Origin: Microbacterium sp. LCT-H2
GTDB lineage: Bacteria; Actinomycetota; Actinomycetes; Actinomycetales; Microbacteriaceae
Direction of reading: 5' to 3'
DNA length: 64,000 nt
Assembly: GCF_001866135.1 (NCBI RefSeq)
Contig: NZ_MODW01000008.1
Location: 31,550-95,549, forward strand
Part shown: positions 42,959-52,513 of the stretch, piece by piece
How the letters are laid out: every line of letters begins with the position of its first letter
How positions within the stretch are numbered: position 1 is the stretch's first letter
Notes under the pieces: generated by a model
Seen by the model: the letters and a program-made list of their open reading frames with translations, nothing else
What the model was told of the DNA's origin: nothing
The model's database searches: none
Translations under genes and position numbers: made by a program

Positions 42959-43303
42959 CTACACGCGCATCTCGCGCCTCGTGCGTCGGTCTTCGCGGAT
43001 GACGCTGACGAGACTGATCGTCGTCGCGATGCGCAACAGGGTCTGGAAGGTGGCCTGGAAGGGGTCAGGGTTCTCCGAGGAGTGAGCTTGCGGCAGGGAG
43101 GCAGCCGGGGTACCCGCACCCGAGGCGAGGTAGAGGGCCCAGTCTGTGAAGGCGTGGACGAGAATCGCGACCCAGAGCCGTCCAGTCACTCGACGCACCC
43201 AGTAGGACGAGGCGCCGGCTGCCGCCAGGAACGCGACCTCGAAGGCGATGGTGGCGAGTGAAGCCCCGGCGGTGATCCTGTCTTTCGCGCGTTCGCCATC
43301 CAT
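42959..43303 (-). pseudogene. Fragment of a membrane protein, probably a CPBP C-terminus
   Basis: 114 codons (MDGERAKDRITAG...) with two hydrophobic segments and LWVAILVHAFTDWALYLASG, which resembles the last membrane segment and HxxxN-type motif of CPBP proteases (Asp in place of Asn). The EExxxR and second motifs are missing. The frame opens only 5 nt after the tRNA terminator hairpin, so there is no room for a promoter. This suggests a decayed remnant beside tRNA-Pro. It could instead be a short functional membrane protein read from tRNA read-through. Confidence 0.45.
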
Positions 43304-43307
43304 ACGA

Positions 43308-43352
43308 GAAAAGGGAAGGGCACCTGCTCGAAGCAGATGCCCTTCCCTTTTC
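43308..43352 (-). terminator. Terminator of the tRNA-Pro gene
   Basis: Perfect 15-bp stem (43308-43322 / 43338-43352, arm GAAAAGGGAAGGGCA) with a further inner CTGCT/AGCAG stem and a CGA loop. It lies 41 nt after the tRNA 3' end and carries a TTTTC tail on the minus strand. Confidence 0.88.
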
Positions 43353-43392
43353 ACTCGCTGTTCTGCAATCTGTATTGCCAACAGCCCCTCGG

Positions 43393-43466
<74 letters not shown>

Positions 43467-43574
43467 TTGTTCTGCACTCTCGCGCAGGCAACTCCCCTAT
43501 CTTAGCCGCACCGGAGGCCCTCTCGCGAACCGAGGCGTTGCGGGGTGTCGGAAGCGGCTTGTACCGTCGCCTGC

Positions 43575-44183
43575 ATGTCGACGATCACGACCGCGCTGGC
43601 GACGACCGCCCGCTGGGATGATGTGCAGCGCGCGCTCACCGGGGGCGGCGACGGGGCGAGCTGTCAGTGCATCTGGCCGGTGCTGCCGAACAAGGACTGG
43701 AATCAGACCACCACGTCTCAGCGCACCGAGATGTTCCGCGCCGAGATCGACGAGGGTCCCCCTCCGGGGCTGGTCGCGTACGTCGATGGCGAGGCCGCAG
43801 GTTGGATCCGTATCGGACCGCGCACCCGTCAGGCCCGGATCCCCCGCACCCGCATGATCGCCGCGTCGAGCACCGAGCCGTTCGACGACGAGTCCGTGTG
43901 GGCCGTCACCTGCTTCGTCGTCCGCAGGGAGCATCGCGGCACCGGGCTGAACACGGAGCTGCTCGACGCCGCGATCACCTTCGCCCGGGAGTCCGGCGCC
44001 CGCGTCATCGAGGGGTATCCCGTCGACACCCGTGGCGAGAAGCAGCGCGCGAACGATCTGTACCACGGCACACTCGGGACGTTCCTCCGCGCGGGTTTCA
44101 CGGAGAAGGCGGTGATGAAGGCGGGGCGCGTGCTCGTCACCCTGGATGTCGCGCCGAACGGGACCGATAGCGTGAAGGCATGA
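43575..44183 (+). CDS. GNAT-family N-acetyltransferase
   Basis: 202-residue acetyltransferase. The acetyl-CoA site is in VTCFVVRREHRGTGLNTELLDAAITFARESGA (motif A, R/Q-x-x-G-x-G/A). The upstream part has the CIWPVLPNKDWNQ motif common in a subgroup of actinobacterial GNAT proteins. The ATG at 43575 is 7 nt after TACCGT (43562-43567), so it is probably leaderless. The acceptor is unknown. The stop overlaps the next ATG by 4 nt. Confidence 0.87.
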   Translation: MSTITTALATTARWDDVQRALTGGGDGASCQCIWPVLPNKDWNQTTTSQRTEMFRAEIDEGPPPGLVAYVDGEAAGWIRIGPRTRQARIPRTRMIAASSTEPFDDESVWAVTCFVVRREHRGTGLNTELLDAAITFARESGARVIEGYPVDTRGEKQRANDLYHGTLGTFLRAGFTEKAVMKAGRVLVTLDVAPNGTDSVKA

Positions 44184-44635
44184 GCGACGCGAACCCCTCC
44201 CTCGACGATCCCGACCTCGGACCGCTCCACCGGGCGACCTCCGAGCTCGACGACGGCTCCGTCCTCACCCACGACTGGTTCGTCGGCAGCGTCGAGGTCG
44301 ATGGCAGCACCTACGAGCTGATGGTCGAGGGCGCGTCGCCGGACGAGGTCGCGCCGCTGCTCCCCCGGCTGCGTACGGTCGTCGCCGCCCTCCCGGGCCT
44401 TCGCCGCGTCGCCTCGGATGCCGTGGTGACAACGTTCAGCACCGGCGATCCGGACCACACCGAGCTCGACGAGGCGGCGGACGACCTGGAGCTCGAGACC
44501 ATCGAGGCCTCCGGCGACGGCACCGTCGTCCTCCACTTCACGGACTCCTGCGGTGAGCACTTCCCGGAGGGCTACTGGCCCGCCGTGCACCTCGATGCCG
44601 AGGGCGCCGTGGCCACGGTCACCGTCGAATCCTGA
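44180..44635 (+). CDS. Hypothetical acidic protein co-translated with the acetyltransferase
   Basis: 151-residue Asp/Glu-rich soluble protein (MSDANPSLDDPDLGPLHRATSELDDGSV...). Alternating strands and a helix (SPDEVAPLLPRLRTVVAALPGL) suggest a compact alpha/beta domain, and SCGEHFPEGYWPAVHLDAEG near the end is reminiscent of DUF2004-like proteins, but I do not assign a family. ATGA overlap with the acetyltransferase gene indicates translational coupling. Confidence 0.7.
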   Translation: MSDANPSLDDPDLGPLHRATSELDDGSVLTHDWFVGSVEVDGSTYELMVEGASPDEVAPLLPRLRTVVAALPGLRRVASDAVVTTFSTGDPDHTELDEAADDLELETIEASGDGTVVLHFTDSCGEHFPEGYWPAVHLDAEGAVATVTVES

Positions 44636-44697
44636 GGCGGCCCGATCCGATCGACCGCCTTCAAGACGACATGCCCCTCCGGTCATACGATGGAGGG

Positions 44698-45366
44698 ATG
44701 CAGCGCCGCACCCTCCCTCCCGCGATCGTGTGGGCGTTCGTCCCCTATGCCGTGGTCTCCGCCTTGCACGTCGTGCTTCTGGCGCTCGGCCACGATCTCG
44801 CGGGTCCGACGAAGCTGCTGCTCATGCCGCTGCTCACGGTGCCGGTCCTCGTGGCGGCGCGACGGATCGACCCGCCCGTGACGGTGACCCTCCTCCTCGT
44901 CGCCCTGCTCTTCTCCTGGCTGGGGGACGGCGCGGGCGCGCTGTTCCCCGCGGCACCCGAGCTTCCGCTCATGCTGGGCTTCTTCGGTCTCGCGCACATC
45001 GCCTACATCGTCCTCTTCGCCCGCCACCTGGCGCGTCGCCGGCTGCCGTGGCGGACGACCATCTACGCCGTCTGGTGGATCGCGATGATCCTCGTCCTCG
45101 GCCCGCACACGGGCCCGCTCCTCATCGGCGTCGCGCTGTATGGCCTGCTCCTCGCGGGCACCGCGGCGTTCGCTGCTCGATGCCAACCGCTGGTCGCGAC
45201 GGGCGGTGCGCTCTTCCTGGCGAGCGACACGATCCTCGCTTTCCGGCTCTTCCTTCCGGATGCCCTTCCGTCCTGGAGCAGCCCCGCCGTGATGCTCACC
45301 TACACGCTCGGCCAGGGCCTGATCGTCGCCGGCGCCCTCGTCTCCCTGCAGCGGAGGGCCGCCTGA
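44698..45366 (+). CDS. YhhN/TMEM86 family membrane protein (lysoplasmalogenase-like)
   Basis: 222-residue integral membrane protein with about eight hydrophobic segments. Family signatures are the first segment with TKLLLMPLLTVPV, FSWLGDGAGAL in the third, GLAHIAYIVLF, and ALFLASDTILAFR near the C-terminus, whose Asp residues are conserved in YhhN proteins. Eukaryotic TMEM86 members hydrolyse lysoplasmalogens; bacterial substrates are uncertain. The ATG is 6 nt after TACGAT (44686-44691), suggesting leaderless expression. It overlaps the S4 gene by 1 nt (TGATG). Confidence 0.86.
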   Translation: MQRRTLPPAIVWAFVPYAVVSALHVVLLALGHDLAGPTKLLLMPLLTVPVLVAARRIDPPVTVTLLLVALLFSWLGDGAGALFPAAPELPLMLGFFGLAHIAYIVLFARHLARRRLPWRTTIYAVWWIAMILVLGPHTGPLLIGVALYGLLLAGTAAFAARCQPLVATGGALFLASDTILAFRLFLPDALPSWSSPAVMLTYTLGQGLIVAGALVSLQRRAA

Positions 45367-45740
45367 TGGTCGACAGTGCGCGGGTGGATAGCTGGCTCTG
45401 GGCGGCGCGCGTCTACAAGACCCGGTCGGCGGCGACCACCGCATGCCGTGCGGGGCATGTGCGCGTCAACGGCGACAAGGCGAAGGCTGCACAGGCGGTT
45501 CGCGTGGGCGATGAGCTCCGTATCCGCATCGCGGGCTTCGATCGGATCCTGATCGTGCGCCAGATCCTCGCCAAGCGTGTGGGCGCGCCGCTGGCCGCCC
45601 TCGCCTACGAAGATCGGACGCCGGAACGGGAGCCGCAGGCAGCCCTCGGCGTCCGAGACCGCGGTGCCGGACGACCGACGAAGCGAGAGCGTCGGGACAT
45701 CGACCGTCTCCGCGGACGAGGCGATATACAACACGACTGA
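45366..45740 (+). CDS. S4 domain RNA-binding protein (Hsp15-like)
   Basis: 124-residue protein with an N-terminal S4 domain: VDSWLWAARVYKTRSAATTACRAGHVRVNGDKAKAAQAVRVGDEL. This is the fold of Hsp15, which binds free 50S subunits carrying nascent chains. The rest is a basic tail with GRPTKRERRDIDRLRGR, also typical. It is co-translated with the YhhN gene and is followed after 40 nt by the SOS-boxed HNH gene. Confidence 0.87.
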   Translation: MVDSARVDSWLWAARVYKTRSAATTACRAGHVRVNGDKAKAAQAVRVGDELRIRIAGFDRILIVRQILAKRVGAPLAALAYEDRTPEREPQAALGVRDRGAGRPTKRERRDIDRLRGRGDIQHD

Positions 45741-45753
45741 ACCCTTCCTGCGT

Positions 45754-45769
45754 TCGAACATACGTTCTA
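45754..45769. promoter_or_regulatory. LexA (SOS) box overlapping the promoter of the DUF222/HNH gene
   Basis: TCGAACATACGTTCTA differs from TCGAACATATGTTCGA at two positions. It overlaps the -10 TAAAAT (45768-45773), which ends 6 nt before the ATG at 45780, so LexA binding would block transcription directly. REP13E12 genes, the same family, belong to the mycobacterial SOS regulon. Confidence 0.85.
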
Positions 45770-45779
45770 AAATCGAGGT

Positions 45780-47297
45780 ATGACGAACCAGCCGACCGCA
45801 CCCCTCGACTTGGAGGAGCGGAGGCGCGTGCGAGACGCCTGGACGGCGACCCGTCGACGCATCGCAGCGCTGGAGGCAGAGGCTGCGGAGCTGCTGGTGG
45901 CGCAGATCGCTTTCCATGACGAAGACGTGGCCGCGGCCCCGCACCACCGCGATGCCATCCACCGCTCGATGGTCGCCGAGTACGCCGCGGCGGCGCGTCT
46001 TTCCACCGGCACCATGGAGTTCGCGTTCGCTGATGCTCTCGCCCTGAGCACGGCACTCCCCCGCGTGCGAGAGGCCTTCCACACAGGGTCTCTGAGCTCC
46101 TCGCACGTGCGGGAGATCGCGCGGGCGAGCGCCGTCGTGGCCGAGGCCATCCGTAACCGCGCCGTCGCGCCCGAGACGATGGCGCTGTTCGAGACGGCGG
46201 TGCTCGTCGTCGCCGAAGCCGAGACCGCGGCGCGCACGCGGGTGCATGCCCGTCGCGTCACCTCCGCGCTCGTCGGGGAGACGATCACGGAGCGACACCG
46301 CCGCGCCGCGGACGAGCGCTGCGTTACTGTGCGATCGGTCGACGACGGCCTCGCGGTCCTGACGGCCATACTCCCGGAATGGGCGGCGGTGGCGATCGCC
46401 GACCGGCTGAGCCAGCTCACGCGAACGGTGATCCGGGGGCGCGATATGGGGACTGCGGGTGCTGCAGGACCGACTAGTGACCCGGGAAGTACGCGTGACG
46501 CGGAGACTGCGCGTGATGCGGGATCTGCGTCCGACGCGGGGTAGCCGACGGACGGAGCGACACGTCGCCTGCCTGTTCAGCACGACGGACTGCTGACTCC
46601 TCACGGCGTCGCGACGGATCGCCCGTGCGGCGAGGCTCGGTCGGACCCGACGATCTCCAGCGTCGATGGCGACACCTACGCCCTCGACCCCGAGGCGGAA
46701 GTGGCCCCTTCTGACACCCGTACGTGGAGCCAGGTGCAGGCCGACCTTCTGACCGATCTGCTCCTCACCGCCGATCCGAGCGCCGTCGAGGGCGACGGTC
46801 TCATCGGGGTGCGCGGCCGCCTGCAGGTGACCGTGGCGGCGACGACCCTCGCAGGGCTCGACAACCGTCCAGCCGAACTGGACGGACACGGCGCTCTGCA
46901 CCCGGACATCGCGCGGGCTCTCGCCGGTCGCGACGGCGGATGGACGCGGTTGTTCCTCGATCCGCACGGGCAGGTCGTCGAGACGGACGCCTACAGCCCG
47001 ACCGAGAGCATGCGCCGGCTGCTCCGGGCCCGCGATCAGCACTGCCGGTTCCCGGGGTGTCGCCAGCCGGTGCACCGCTGCGACCTCGACCACACCTGGG
47101 ATCACGCGAAGGGCGGCCCGACCCGCGTCGACAACCTCGCGCACCTCTGCCGCGGACACCATGTGCTGAAGCACCCCGATATCCCGGAGCCTCAGCGCTG
47201 GACGGTACGGCAGCGCCCCGGTGGGGTGCTCGAATGGCGAAGTCCCCTCGGCGCGGTCCACACCGATCACGCCCCACGTCGGGTCGCGTTCGTCTGA
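45780..47297 (+). pseudogene. DUF222/13E12-family HNH endonuclease gene interrupted by one amber codon
   Basis: One reading frame of 506 codons carries an N-terminal DUF222 domain (about 1-220, ERRRVRDAWTATRRRIAALEAEAAELL) and a C-terminal HNH nuclease (CRFPGCRQPVHRCDLDHTWDHAKGG, then LCRGHHVLKH with the metal and catalytic His intact). TAG at 46542-46544 interrupts it, directly after a short Ala/Asp/Gly/Ser-Thr repeat tract. The frame stays open across the stop and beyond, so a single nonsense change explains the break. Products would be a 254-residue DUF222 part and, if re-initiated, an HNH part. Either a recent pseudogene or a sequencing error at the tract. Confidence 0.8.
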
Positions 47298-47368
47298 AAC
47301 GCGCCGCCATCACGACGACGGGTCCTTCGAGCACCTCGATCCACGGAGCGAAGCGCCCGCGTCTCGCT

Positions 47369-48316
47369 CTAGGCGTCGAGAAGACGGAGGAGCCAGCCGC
47401 TCGAGCGCACCTGCGCCCCGGCGGCCTCGACGCGGGACTGCAGCCCGCGGTCACTGGTCACCGCGAGAACCGGCGACGTGCTGGCGACCCGGCGTTCGAC
47501 CTCGGCCACGATCGCGTCGTCACCGGCGCCTTCGGCGCGCACGACATCCAGGGCCGAGCTCGCGACTCCGGCTTCTGCGGCCGCGGCGTCCGCGGTTGAT
47601 CCCCCCACAGCAGCCTCCGCGATGTCCCGGGCGCGACCTTCCACGACGAGCGAGACCTTCGGGAACCAGGCGTGCCCCGCGAGCCCGAGGTCGTCCGCGG
47701 GCACCGACAGCCCGGTCAGACGATCGCGCAGGCGTGCCGCGGCTCCGGCGCGGTCCTTCCACCAGCCGTCCGGGACCGAGCCCACGACGTTGGCAGCGTC
47801 CACCACGACCACCGGATGCGCCGAGAGCTGCGCCCGCAGCGTCGGCCACGCCGCACCGAAGCCGGGGTGCAGCGGCAGCGCGTCCACGTCCTCGACGGGC
47901 ACCCACGACAGCGCGACGCTCTCGGGGTCGCTGATCACGGGGTCGAAGGGCGTCCGTACGTCGGCGACGACAGTGGTGTACGACCAGATGCCGAGATCGA
48001 GCACGCTCGTGAAGCGCGGCCGCACCGCGCCATCCGGTACTCCCGCCTCCTCCTGCGCCTCCCGGACGGCACCGACGATGGCCGCTTCGCCCTCATGGAG
48101 CGCGCCGCCGGGCAGGCCCCAGGTGCCGCCGAAGTGGCTCCACGCCACGCGATGCTGCAGCAGGATGCCACGCTCCGGGTCGACGGCGAGGAGACCGGCG
48201 GCACCGAAGCGCCCCCAGTACCGCTCACCGGTGTCCGCGACCACCCAAGCATCGCCCGGATCGCGCGGCCCCTCGGGGCGACGCGGTTCACCGGCGGCGG
48301 GAGGTACGACAGTCAC
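47369..48316 (-). CDS. Nudix hydrolase fused to an NYN/PIN-like domain
   Basis: 315-residue two-domain protein. The Nudix box GGALHEGEAAIVGAVREAQEEAG (about 70-92) is complete. The C-terminal half (about 168-315) begins VVVVDAANVVGSVPDGWWKDRAGA, the NYN signature with the first catalytic Asp, followed by AEGAGDDAIVAE (second Asp pair) and VLAVTSDRGLQSRV (third Asp). NYN domains are RNases; Nudix domains hydrolyse nucleoside diphosphate derivatives. The fusion recurs in actinobacteria. Start is a GTG. Expression is probably separate from der upstream (63 nt gap). Confidence 0.88.
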   Translation of the reverse strand: MTVVPPAAGEPRRPEGPRDPGDAWVVADTGERYWGRFGAAGLLAVDPERGILLQHRVAWSHFGGTWGLPGGALHEGEAAIVGAVREAQEEAGVPDGAVRPRFTSVLDLGIWSYTTVVADVRTPFDPVISDPESVALSWVPVEDVDALPLHPGFGAAWPTLRAQLSAHPVVVVDAANVVGSVPDGWWKDRAGAAARLRDRLTGLSVPADDLGLAGHAWFPKVSLVVEGRARDIAEAAVGGSTADAAAAEAGVASSALDVVRAEGAGDDAIVAEVERRVASTSPVLAVTSDRGLQSRVEAAGAQVRSSGWLLRLLDA

Positions 48317-48378
48317 CCCCTCAGCTTTTCACAGCATCGGGGTTCCGGCGCCACCGCCGCGACATGCGCGGCAACGAG

Positions 48379-49899
48379 TCAGCGCTGGCGACGCTCCCGC
48401 ACGCGCATGTTGATGACGATCGGCGTGCCCTCGAACGGGTACAGCTCGCGTAGGCGGCGCTGGATGAACCGGCGGTAGCCCGGGTCGAGGAAACCTGTCG
48501 TGAACAGCACGAACGTCGGCGGACGGGTCGAGGCCTGCGTCCCGAAGAGGATGCGCGGCTGCTTCCCTCCGCGCACCGGGTGCGGGTGCTCGGCGACGAG
48601 CTCGGCGAGGAACGCGTTGAACTTGCCGGTCGGGATGCGGCGGTCCCAGTTCTCCAGCGCCATCTCGAGCGCCGGGACGAGCTTGTCGAGGTGACGACCC
48701 GTCTTCGCCGAGATGTTGACCCGCGGAGCCCAGGCCACGTGGGCGAGGTCCTGCTCGATCTCGCGCTCCAGGTAGCGGCGGCGGTCGGCGTTCTCCAGGT
48801 CGTCGTCGTTGAGGCGATCCCACTTGTTGAACGCCAGGACGAGCGCGCGACCGGACTCGAGCACGAGGTCGATGATCCGCACGTCCTGCTCGCTGATCGA
48901 CTCCGACACGTCGAGGACGACGATCGCGACCTCCGCCTTCTCCAGCGCGGCCGACGTGCGCAGCGACGCATAGAAGTCGGCACCCTGGGCCATGTGCACG
49001 CGGCGACGGATACCGGCCGTGTCGACGAGGCGCCACATCTTGCCGCCCAGCTCCACGACCTCGTCCACGGGGTCGCGAGTGGTGCCGGCGAGATCGTTGA
49101 CGACGACGCGCTCCTCCCCCGCGGCCTTGTTCAGCAGCGAGGACTTGCCGACGTTCGGGCGCCCCAGGATCGCGACGCGACGCGGACCGCCGATCTCCTG
49201 CTTCGCCACCGCGGAGATCTCCGGCAGCTTCGTCAGCACGGCGTCGAGGAGGTCGGCGACACCACGACCGTGGATCGCGGAGACCGGGTGCGGCTCCCCG
49301 AGACCCAGGTTCCACAGGGCGGCCGCTTCCGGCTCCTGACGCGCGTCGTCGATCTTGTTGGCGACGAGGAAGACCGGCTTGCCGCTCTTGCGCAGCAGCT
49401 TCACGACGTGTTCGTCGGTCGACGTGGCGCCCACCATGGCGTCCACGACGAACAGCACGACGTCGGACAGGTCGATCGCGACCTCGGCCTGTGCCGCGAC
49501 CGAACGGTCGATGCCGCGGGCGTCTGGCTCCCACCCGCCGGTGTCGACGACCGTGAAGCGGCGGTCGTTCCACTCTGCCTTGTACGTGACGCGGTCGCGG
49601 GTGACGCCGGGGGTGTCCTCCACGACGGCCTCGCGACGGCCGAGGATCCGGTTCACGAGCGCGGACTTGCCCACGTTCGGGCGCCCGACGATCGCCACCA
49701 CCGGGAGCGCCGGCAGGAACTCGATGCCGTCCTCGCCCAGTGCCACGCCGGCGAGGAGCGCGGCGTCCTCGTCGTCGAGCTCGTAGTCGGCGAGCCCGGC
49801 CCGCAGGGTCTCCGCGCGCTGTTCGGCGAGCTGGTCATCGATCTGCTCAAGCTTCTCGGCGAGCTGGTCGGGACCGCCTTCGTATTCGTCGTCAGCCAC
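48379..49899 (-). CDS. der: Ribosome biogenesis GTPase Der (EngA)
   Basis: 506-residue double GTPase for 50S subunit maturation. Two G domains: G1 in [14 protein letters not shown] (about residue 70) and [12 protein letters not shown] (about 250), G3 VVDTGGWE and [11 protein letters not shown]4 NKID and NKWD. A C-terminal KH-like domain ends near SVRER(Q/R)R. The ~60-residue acidic N-terminal extension is common in actinobacterial Der. The ATG overlaps the cmk stop by 8 nt, and der is the last gene of the parA-scpA-scpB-rluB-tyrA-cmk-der operon. Confidence 0.97.
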   Translation of the reverse strand: MADDEYEGGPDQLAEKLEQIDDQLAEQRAETLRAGLADYELDDEDAALLAGVALGEDGIEFLPALPVVAIVGRPNVGKSALVNRILGRREAVVEDTPGVTRDRVTYKAEWNDRRFTVVDTGGWEPDARGIDRSVAAQAEVAIDLSDVVLFVVDAMVGATSTDEHVVKLLRKSGKPVFLVANKIDDARQEPEAAALWNLGLGEPHPVSAIHGRGVADLLDAVLTKLPEISAVAKQEIGGPRRVAILGRPNVGKSSLLNKAAGEERVVVNDLAGTTRDPVDEVVELGGKMWRLVDTAGIRRRVHMAQGADFYASLRTSAALEKAEVAIVVLDVSESISEQDVRIIDLVLESGRALVLAFNKWDRLNDDDLENADRRRYLEREIEQDLAHVAWAPRVNISAKTGRHLDKLVPALEMALENWDRRIPTGKFNAFLAELVAEHPHPVRGGKQPRILFGTQASTRPPTFVLFTTGFLDPGYRRFIQRRLRELYPFEGTPIVINMRVRERRQR

Positions 49900-50590
49900 G
49901 GTCTGCTCCTCGGAGTCGTTCGATCACCGAGAGGACGGCGTCGATGGTCTGGGGGAAATCGAGCGCGGTCGAGTCGACGACCTCCACGCCTTCCGCGGCG
50001 TTGAGGAAGTCGACGACGGCACTGTCGGAGGCGTCGCGCTTGTGCAGCGCGTCCGCGACGGCGGCGGCGTTCTCGCCGGCGAGCTCGCCCGCGCGGCGTG
50101 CGGCCCGCACCTCCGGCGCCGCGGTCAGCAGGATGCGCACGGGCGCATCCGGTGCCACGACGGTCGTGATGTCGCGTCCTTCGACGACGACGGCCGGGTA
50201 CGGCGCCTCGGCGACCAGCGCCCGGAAGAGCTCGTTGACCTGGGTGCGCACCTCCGGCACGCGGGCCACGCCGCTCACGGCACCGGACACACGGGGTTCG
50301 CGGATCGCCGCCGTCACGTCGACGTCGCCGACGCGCACCGTGCGGTCGTCGGGGTCGAGCCCGAGACGGACCGGGAAATCGGCGGCCGCAGCGCGCACGG
50401 CCTCGGCGTCGTCGGTGTCTGCACCGCGATCGAGCACATGCCAGGCGAGGGCCCGGTAGGCCGACCCGGTGTCGAGGTAGCCGTAGCCCTCGCGACGTGC
50501 GATCGCCTTGGAGACGCTCGACTTGCCGGACCCGGCGGGCCCGTCGATGGCGATGAACTTCGTGGCGGAGATGGTGGAGGTGTCAGTCAT
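49892..50590 (-). CDS. cmk: (d)CMP kinase
   Basis: 232-residue cytidylate kinase phosphorylating CMP and dCMP. The P-loop is [20 protein letters not shown], followed by [11 protein letters not shown] (CMP-binding) and [21 protein letters not shown], with the lid RRAGEL. ATG at 50590. The stop and the der start overlap by 8 nt; its own start overlaps the tyrA stop by 8 nt, so translation is coupled through the operon. Confidence 0.96.
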   Translation of the reverse strand: MTDTSTISATKFIAIDGPAGSGKSSVSKAIARREGYGYLDTGSAYRALAWHVLDRGADTDDAEAVRAAAADFPVRLGLDPDDRTVRVGDVDVTAAIREPRVSGAVSGVARVPEVRTQVNELFRALVAEAPYPAVVVEGRDITTVVAPDAPVRILLTAAPEVRAARRAGELAGENAAAVADALHKRDASDSAVVDFLNAAEGVEVVDSTALDFPQTIDAVLSVIERLRGADRG

Positions 50591-51719
50591 TGGTGTTCCC
50601 TGCGATGCGCCAGCCGCGTTCCTGGAGCCCGGTGATCGCGCCGTGCAGCGCCGCGGGGTCGACACTGATCTCGGCGAGGCCGAACTGCGCGCCCGGAGAG
50701 TGCTCCAGTCGCAGGTCCTCGACGTTGACGCCGAGCTCGCCGAGCTCGCCGAACAGGCGCCCCAGTTGACCGGCGGTGTCGTCGACCATGACGACCAGTG
50801 TCTCGAAGCGCCGGTTCTGCCCGTGCTTGCCGGGGAGGCGCTCGACGCCGTCGTTGCCCTGGCGGATGGTCTCCGCGAGCACGCGTCGAGCTCCGGGAGC
50901 ACCGGGAGCCCGCAGCGCATCGGCGACCTCGCTCAGATCGGTCGCGAGCGCGTCGAGGATCTCGACGACGGGACCGGCGTTGGCTCCGAGGATCTGCACC
51001 CACAGTTCGGGAGCGGACGCAGCGATGCGCGTGGTGTCCCGCACCCCCTGCCCGGCCAGACGGAGAGCTCCCTCCTCAGCCCCGGCGAGACGCCCGGCGA
51101 GGAGACTCGCGACGACCTGCGGCACATGCGAGGTGAGGGCGACGGAGCGGTCGTGCTCCTCCGGAGTCATCTCCAGCGGCATCGCGCCGACGTCGAGCGC
51201 CAGCGCCTCGACCAGCGCGAGGTCCCGCGCGGCGGTGTCCTCGTCGCGGCACACGACCCACGGCCGCCCGATGAAGAGATCGGCCCTGGCCGAGATCGCC
51301 CCGCCGCGCTCGCGACCGGCGAGCGGGTGGGAGCCGATGTAGCGGGCGAGGTTCACGCCCCGCTCCCGGAGCGTGCGGAACTGCTCCAGCTTGACGCTCG
51401 CGACATCCGTCACGACAGCGTCGGGGTACCGCTCGAGCTCGGCCTGGATCACGTCGGCGGTCACGTCCGGCGGCACGGCCACGACGACGAGCACAGGCGC
51501 GTCGTCATCCTGCGGAAGGCGTCCGGCGCCGTAGTCGACGGCGAGGCGCAGCTGCGCGGGGGACGCGTCGGTGAGGACGACGTCGATGCCCTTCGCACGC
51601 AGGGCGTGGCCGACGCTGGCGCCGAGCAGCCCGGCGCCGACGATGCGCACGGTGCCGGACAGACGCGGCGCCACGGCACCGGTCTTCCGCGCCGCGGGCG
51701 CACTCGTCGTCTGGGTCAT
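50583..51719 (-). CDS. tyrA: Prephenate dehydrogenase with C-terminal ACT domain
   Basis: 378-residue enzyme of tyrosine synthesis that oxidises and decarboxylates prephenate to 4-hydroxyphenylpyruvate. The Rossmann motif is [18 protein letters not shown]; the substrate-binding His region is [12 protein letters not shown]. The C-terminal ~70 residues ([39 protein letters not shown]) form an ACT domain that usually binds tyrosine for feedback inhibition. It shares an operon with cmk, der and scpAB, an arrangement conserved in related actinobacteria. aroG, earlier in the same pathway, is at 9084 in this window. Confidence 0.95.
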   Translation of the reverse strand: MTQTTSAPAARKTGAVAPRLSGTVRIVGAGLLGASVGHALRAKGIDVVLTDASPAQLRLAVDYGAGRLPQDDDAPVLVVVAVPPDVTADVIQAELERYPDAVVTDVASVKLEQFRTLRERGVNLARYIGSHPLAGRERGGAISARADLFIGRPWVVCRDEDTAARDLALVEALALDVGAMPLEMTPEEHDRSVALTSHVPQVVASLLAGRLAGAEEGALRLAGQGVRDTTRIAASAPELWVQILGANAGPVVEILDALATDLSEVADALRAPGAPGARRVLAETIRQGNDGVERLPGKHGQNRRFETLVVMVDDTAGQLGRLFGELGELGVNVEDLRLEHSPGAQFGLAEISVDPAALHGAITGLQERGWRIAGNTND

Positions 51720-52513
51720 TCGCTCTCCTGCTCGCCTGGCGCCTCGGCGACACCGGATTCCCGGCGCGCGAGAGTCAACAGCGCGCCGAGTTCGATTTTA
51801 CTCAGTTCCCGCGTCCGGCCCGCCGGGAGGGTTCCCAGGTGCAGCGGACCGAACTGCCGCCGCACGAGTTCCATCACCGGATGGCCGACCGCGGCCATCA
51901 TCCGGCGCACGATCCGGTTGCGTCCCGAGTGCAGGGTGAGCTCGACGAGGCTCGAGCCGCGCGACGTGTCCAGCAGCCGGGCCTTGTCGGCGGCGATGGG
52001 GCCGTCCTCCAGCTCGATGCCCTTCGTGAGCTTCGAGATGGTCTGCGCCGTCACCGCGCCCTCGACCTTCGCGATGTAGACCTTGGTGACGCCGAAGGAG
52101 GGGTGCGCGAGCACGTGCGCGAGCTCGCCGTCGTTGGTGAGCAGCAGCAGTCCGCTGGTCTCGGCGTCCAGACGCCCGACGTTGTACAGCCGCTCCTCGT
52201 AGTCCTTCGTGAAGCGTCGGAGATCGGGGCGTCCGCTCTCGTCGCGCATGCTGCTGACCACACCCGTCGGCTTGTTCAGCATCACGTACCGCTTGGACAC
52301 GTCGAGCTGCACCGCGGTGCCGTCCACGTCCACGAGGTCGCGCTCCGGGTCGATGCGGCGACCGAGCTCGGTGACCACCTGGCCGTTCACGCGGATGCGT
52401 CCCTCGACGATGTACTGCTCGACGACGCGACGGGACGCCACACCCGCCGCGGCGAGCACCTTCTGCAGCCGCACGCCCTCGGGGGCGGTGGAGTCGTGGG
52501 TGTCGGTGGTCAT
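51716..52513 (-). CDS. rluB: Ribosomal large subunit pseudouridine synthase RluB
   Basis: 265-residue pseudouridine synthase of the RsuA/RluB family. An N-terminal S4 domain (VRLQKVLAAAGVASRRVVEQYIVEGRIRVNG) precedes the catalytic domain with GRLDAETSGLLLLTNDGELAH (catalytic Asp) and the basic KLTKGIELEDG segment, ending NRIVRRMMAAVGHPVMELVR. Overlaps scpB and tyrA by 4 nt each. The family modifies 23S rRNA U2605. Confidence 0.95.
   Translation of the reverse strand: MTTDTHDSTAPEGVRLQKVLAAAGVASRRVVEQYIVEGRIRVNGQVVTELGRRIDPERDLVDVDGTAVQLDVSKRYVMLNKPTGVVSSMRDESGRPDLRRFTKDYEERLYNVGRLDAETSGLLLLTNDGELAHVLAHPSFGVTKVYIAKVEGAVTAQTISKLTKGIELEDGPIAADKARLLDTSRGSSLVELTLHSGRNRIVRRMMAAVGHPVMELVRRQFGPLHLGTLPAGRTRELSKIELGALLTLARRESGVAEAPGEQESE

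Noticed and set aside
44168..44180. Leaderless promoter (TAGCGT) before the gene at 44180
   Set aside because: The start overlaps the upstream stop (ATGA), so translational coupling explains it without a separate promoter.
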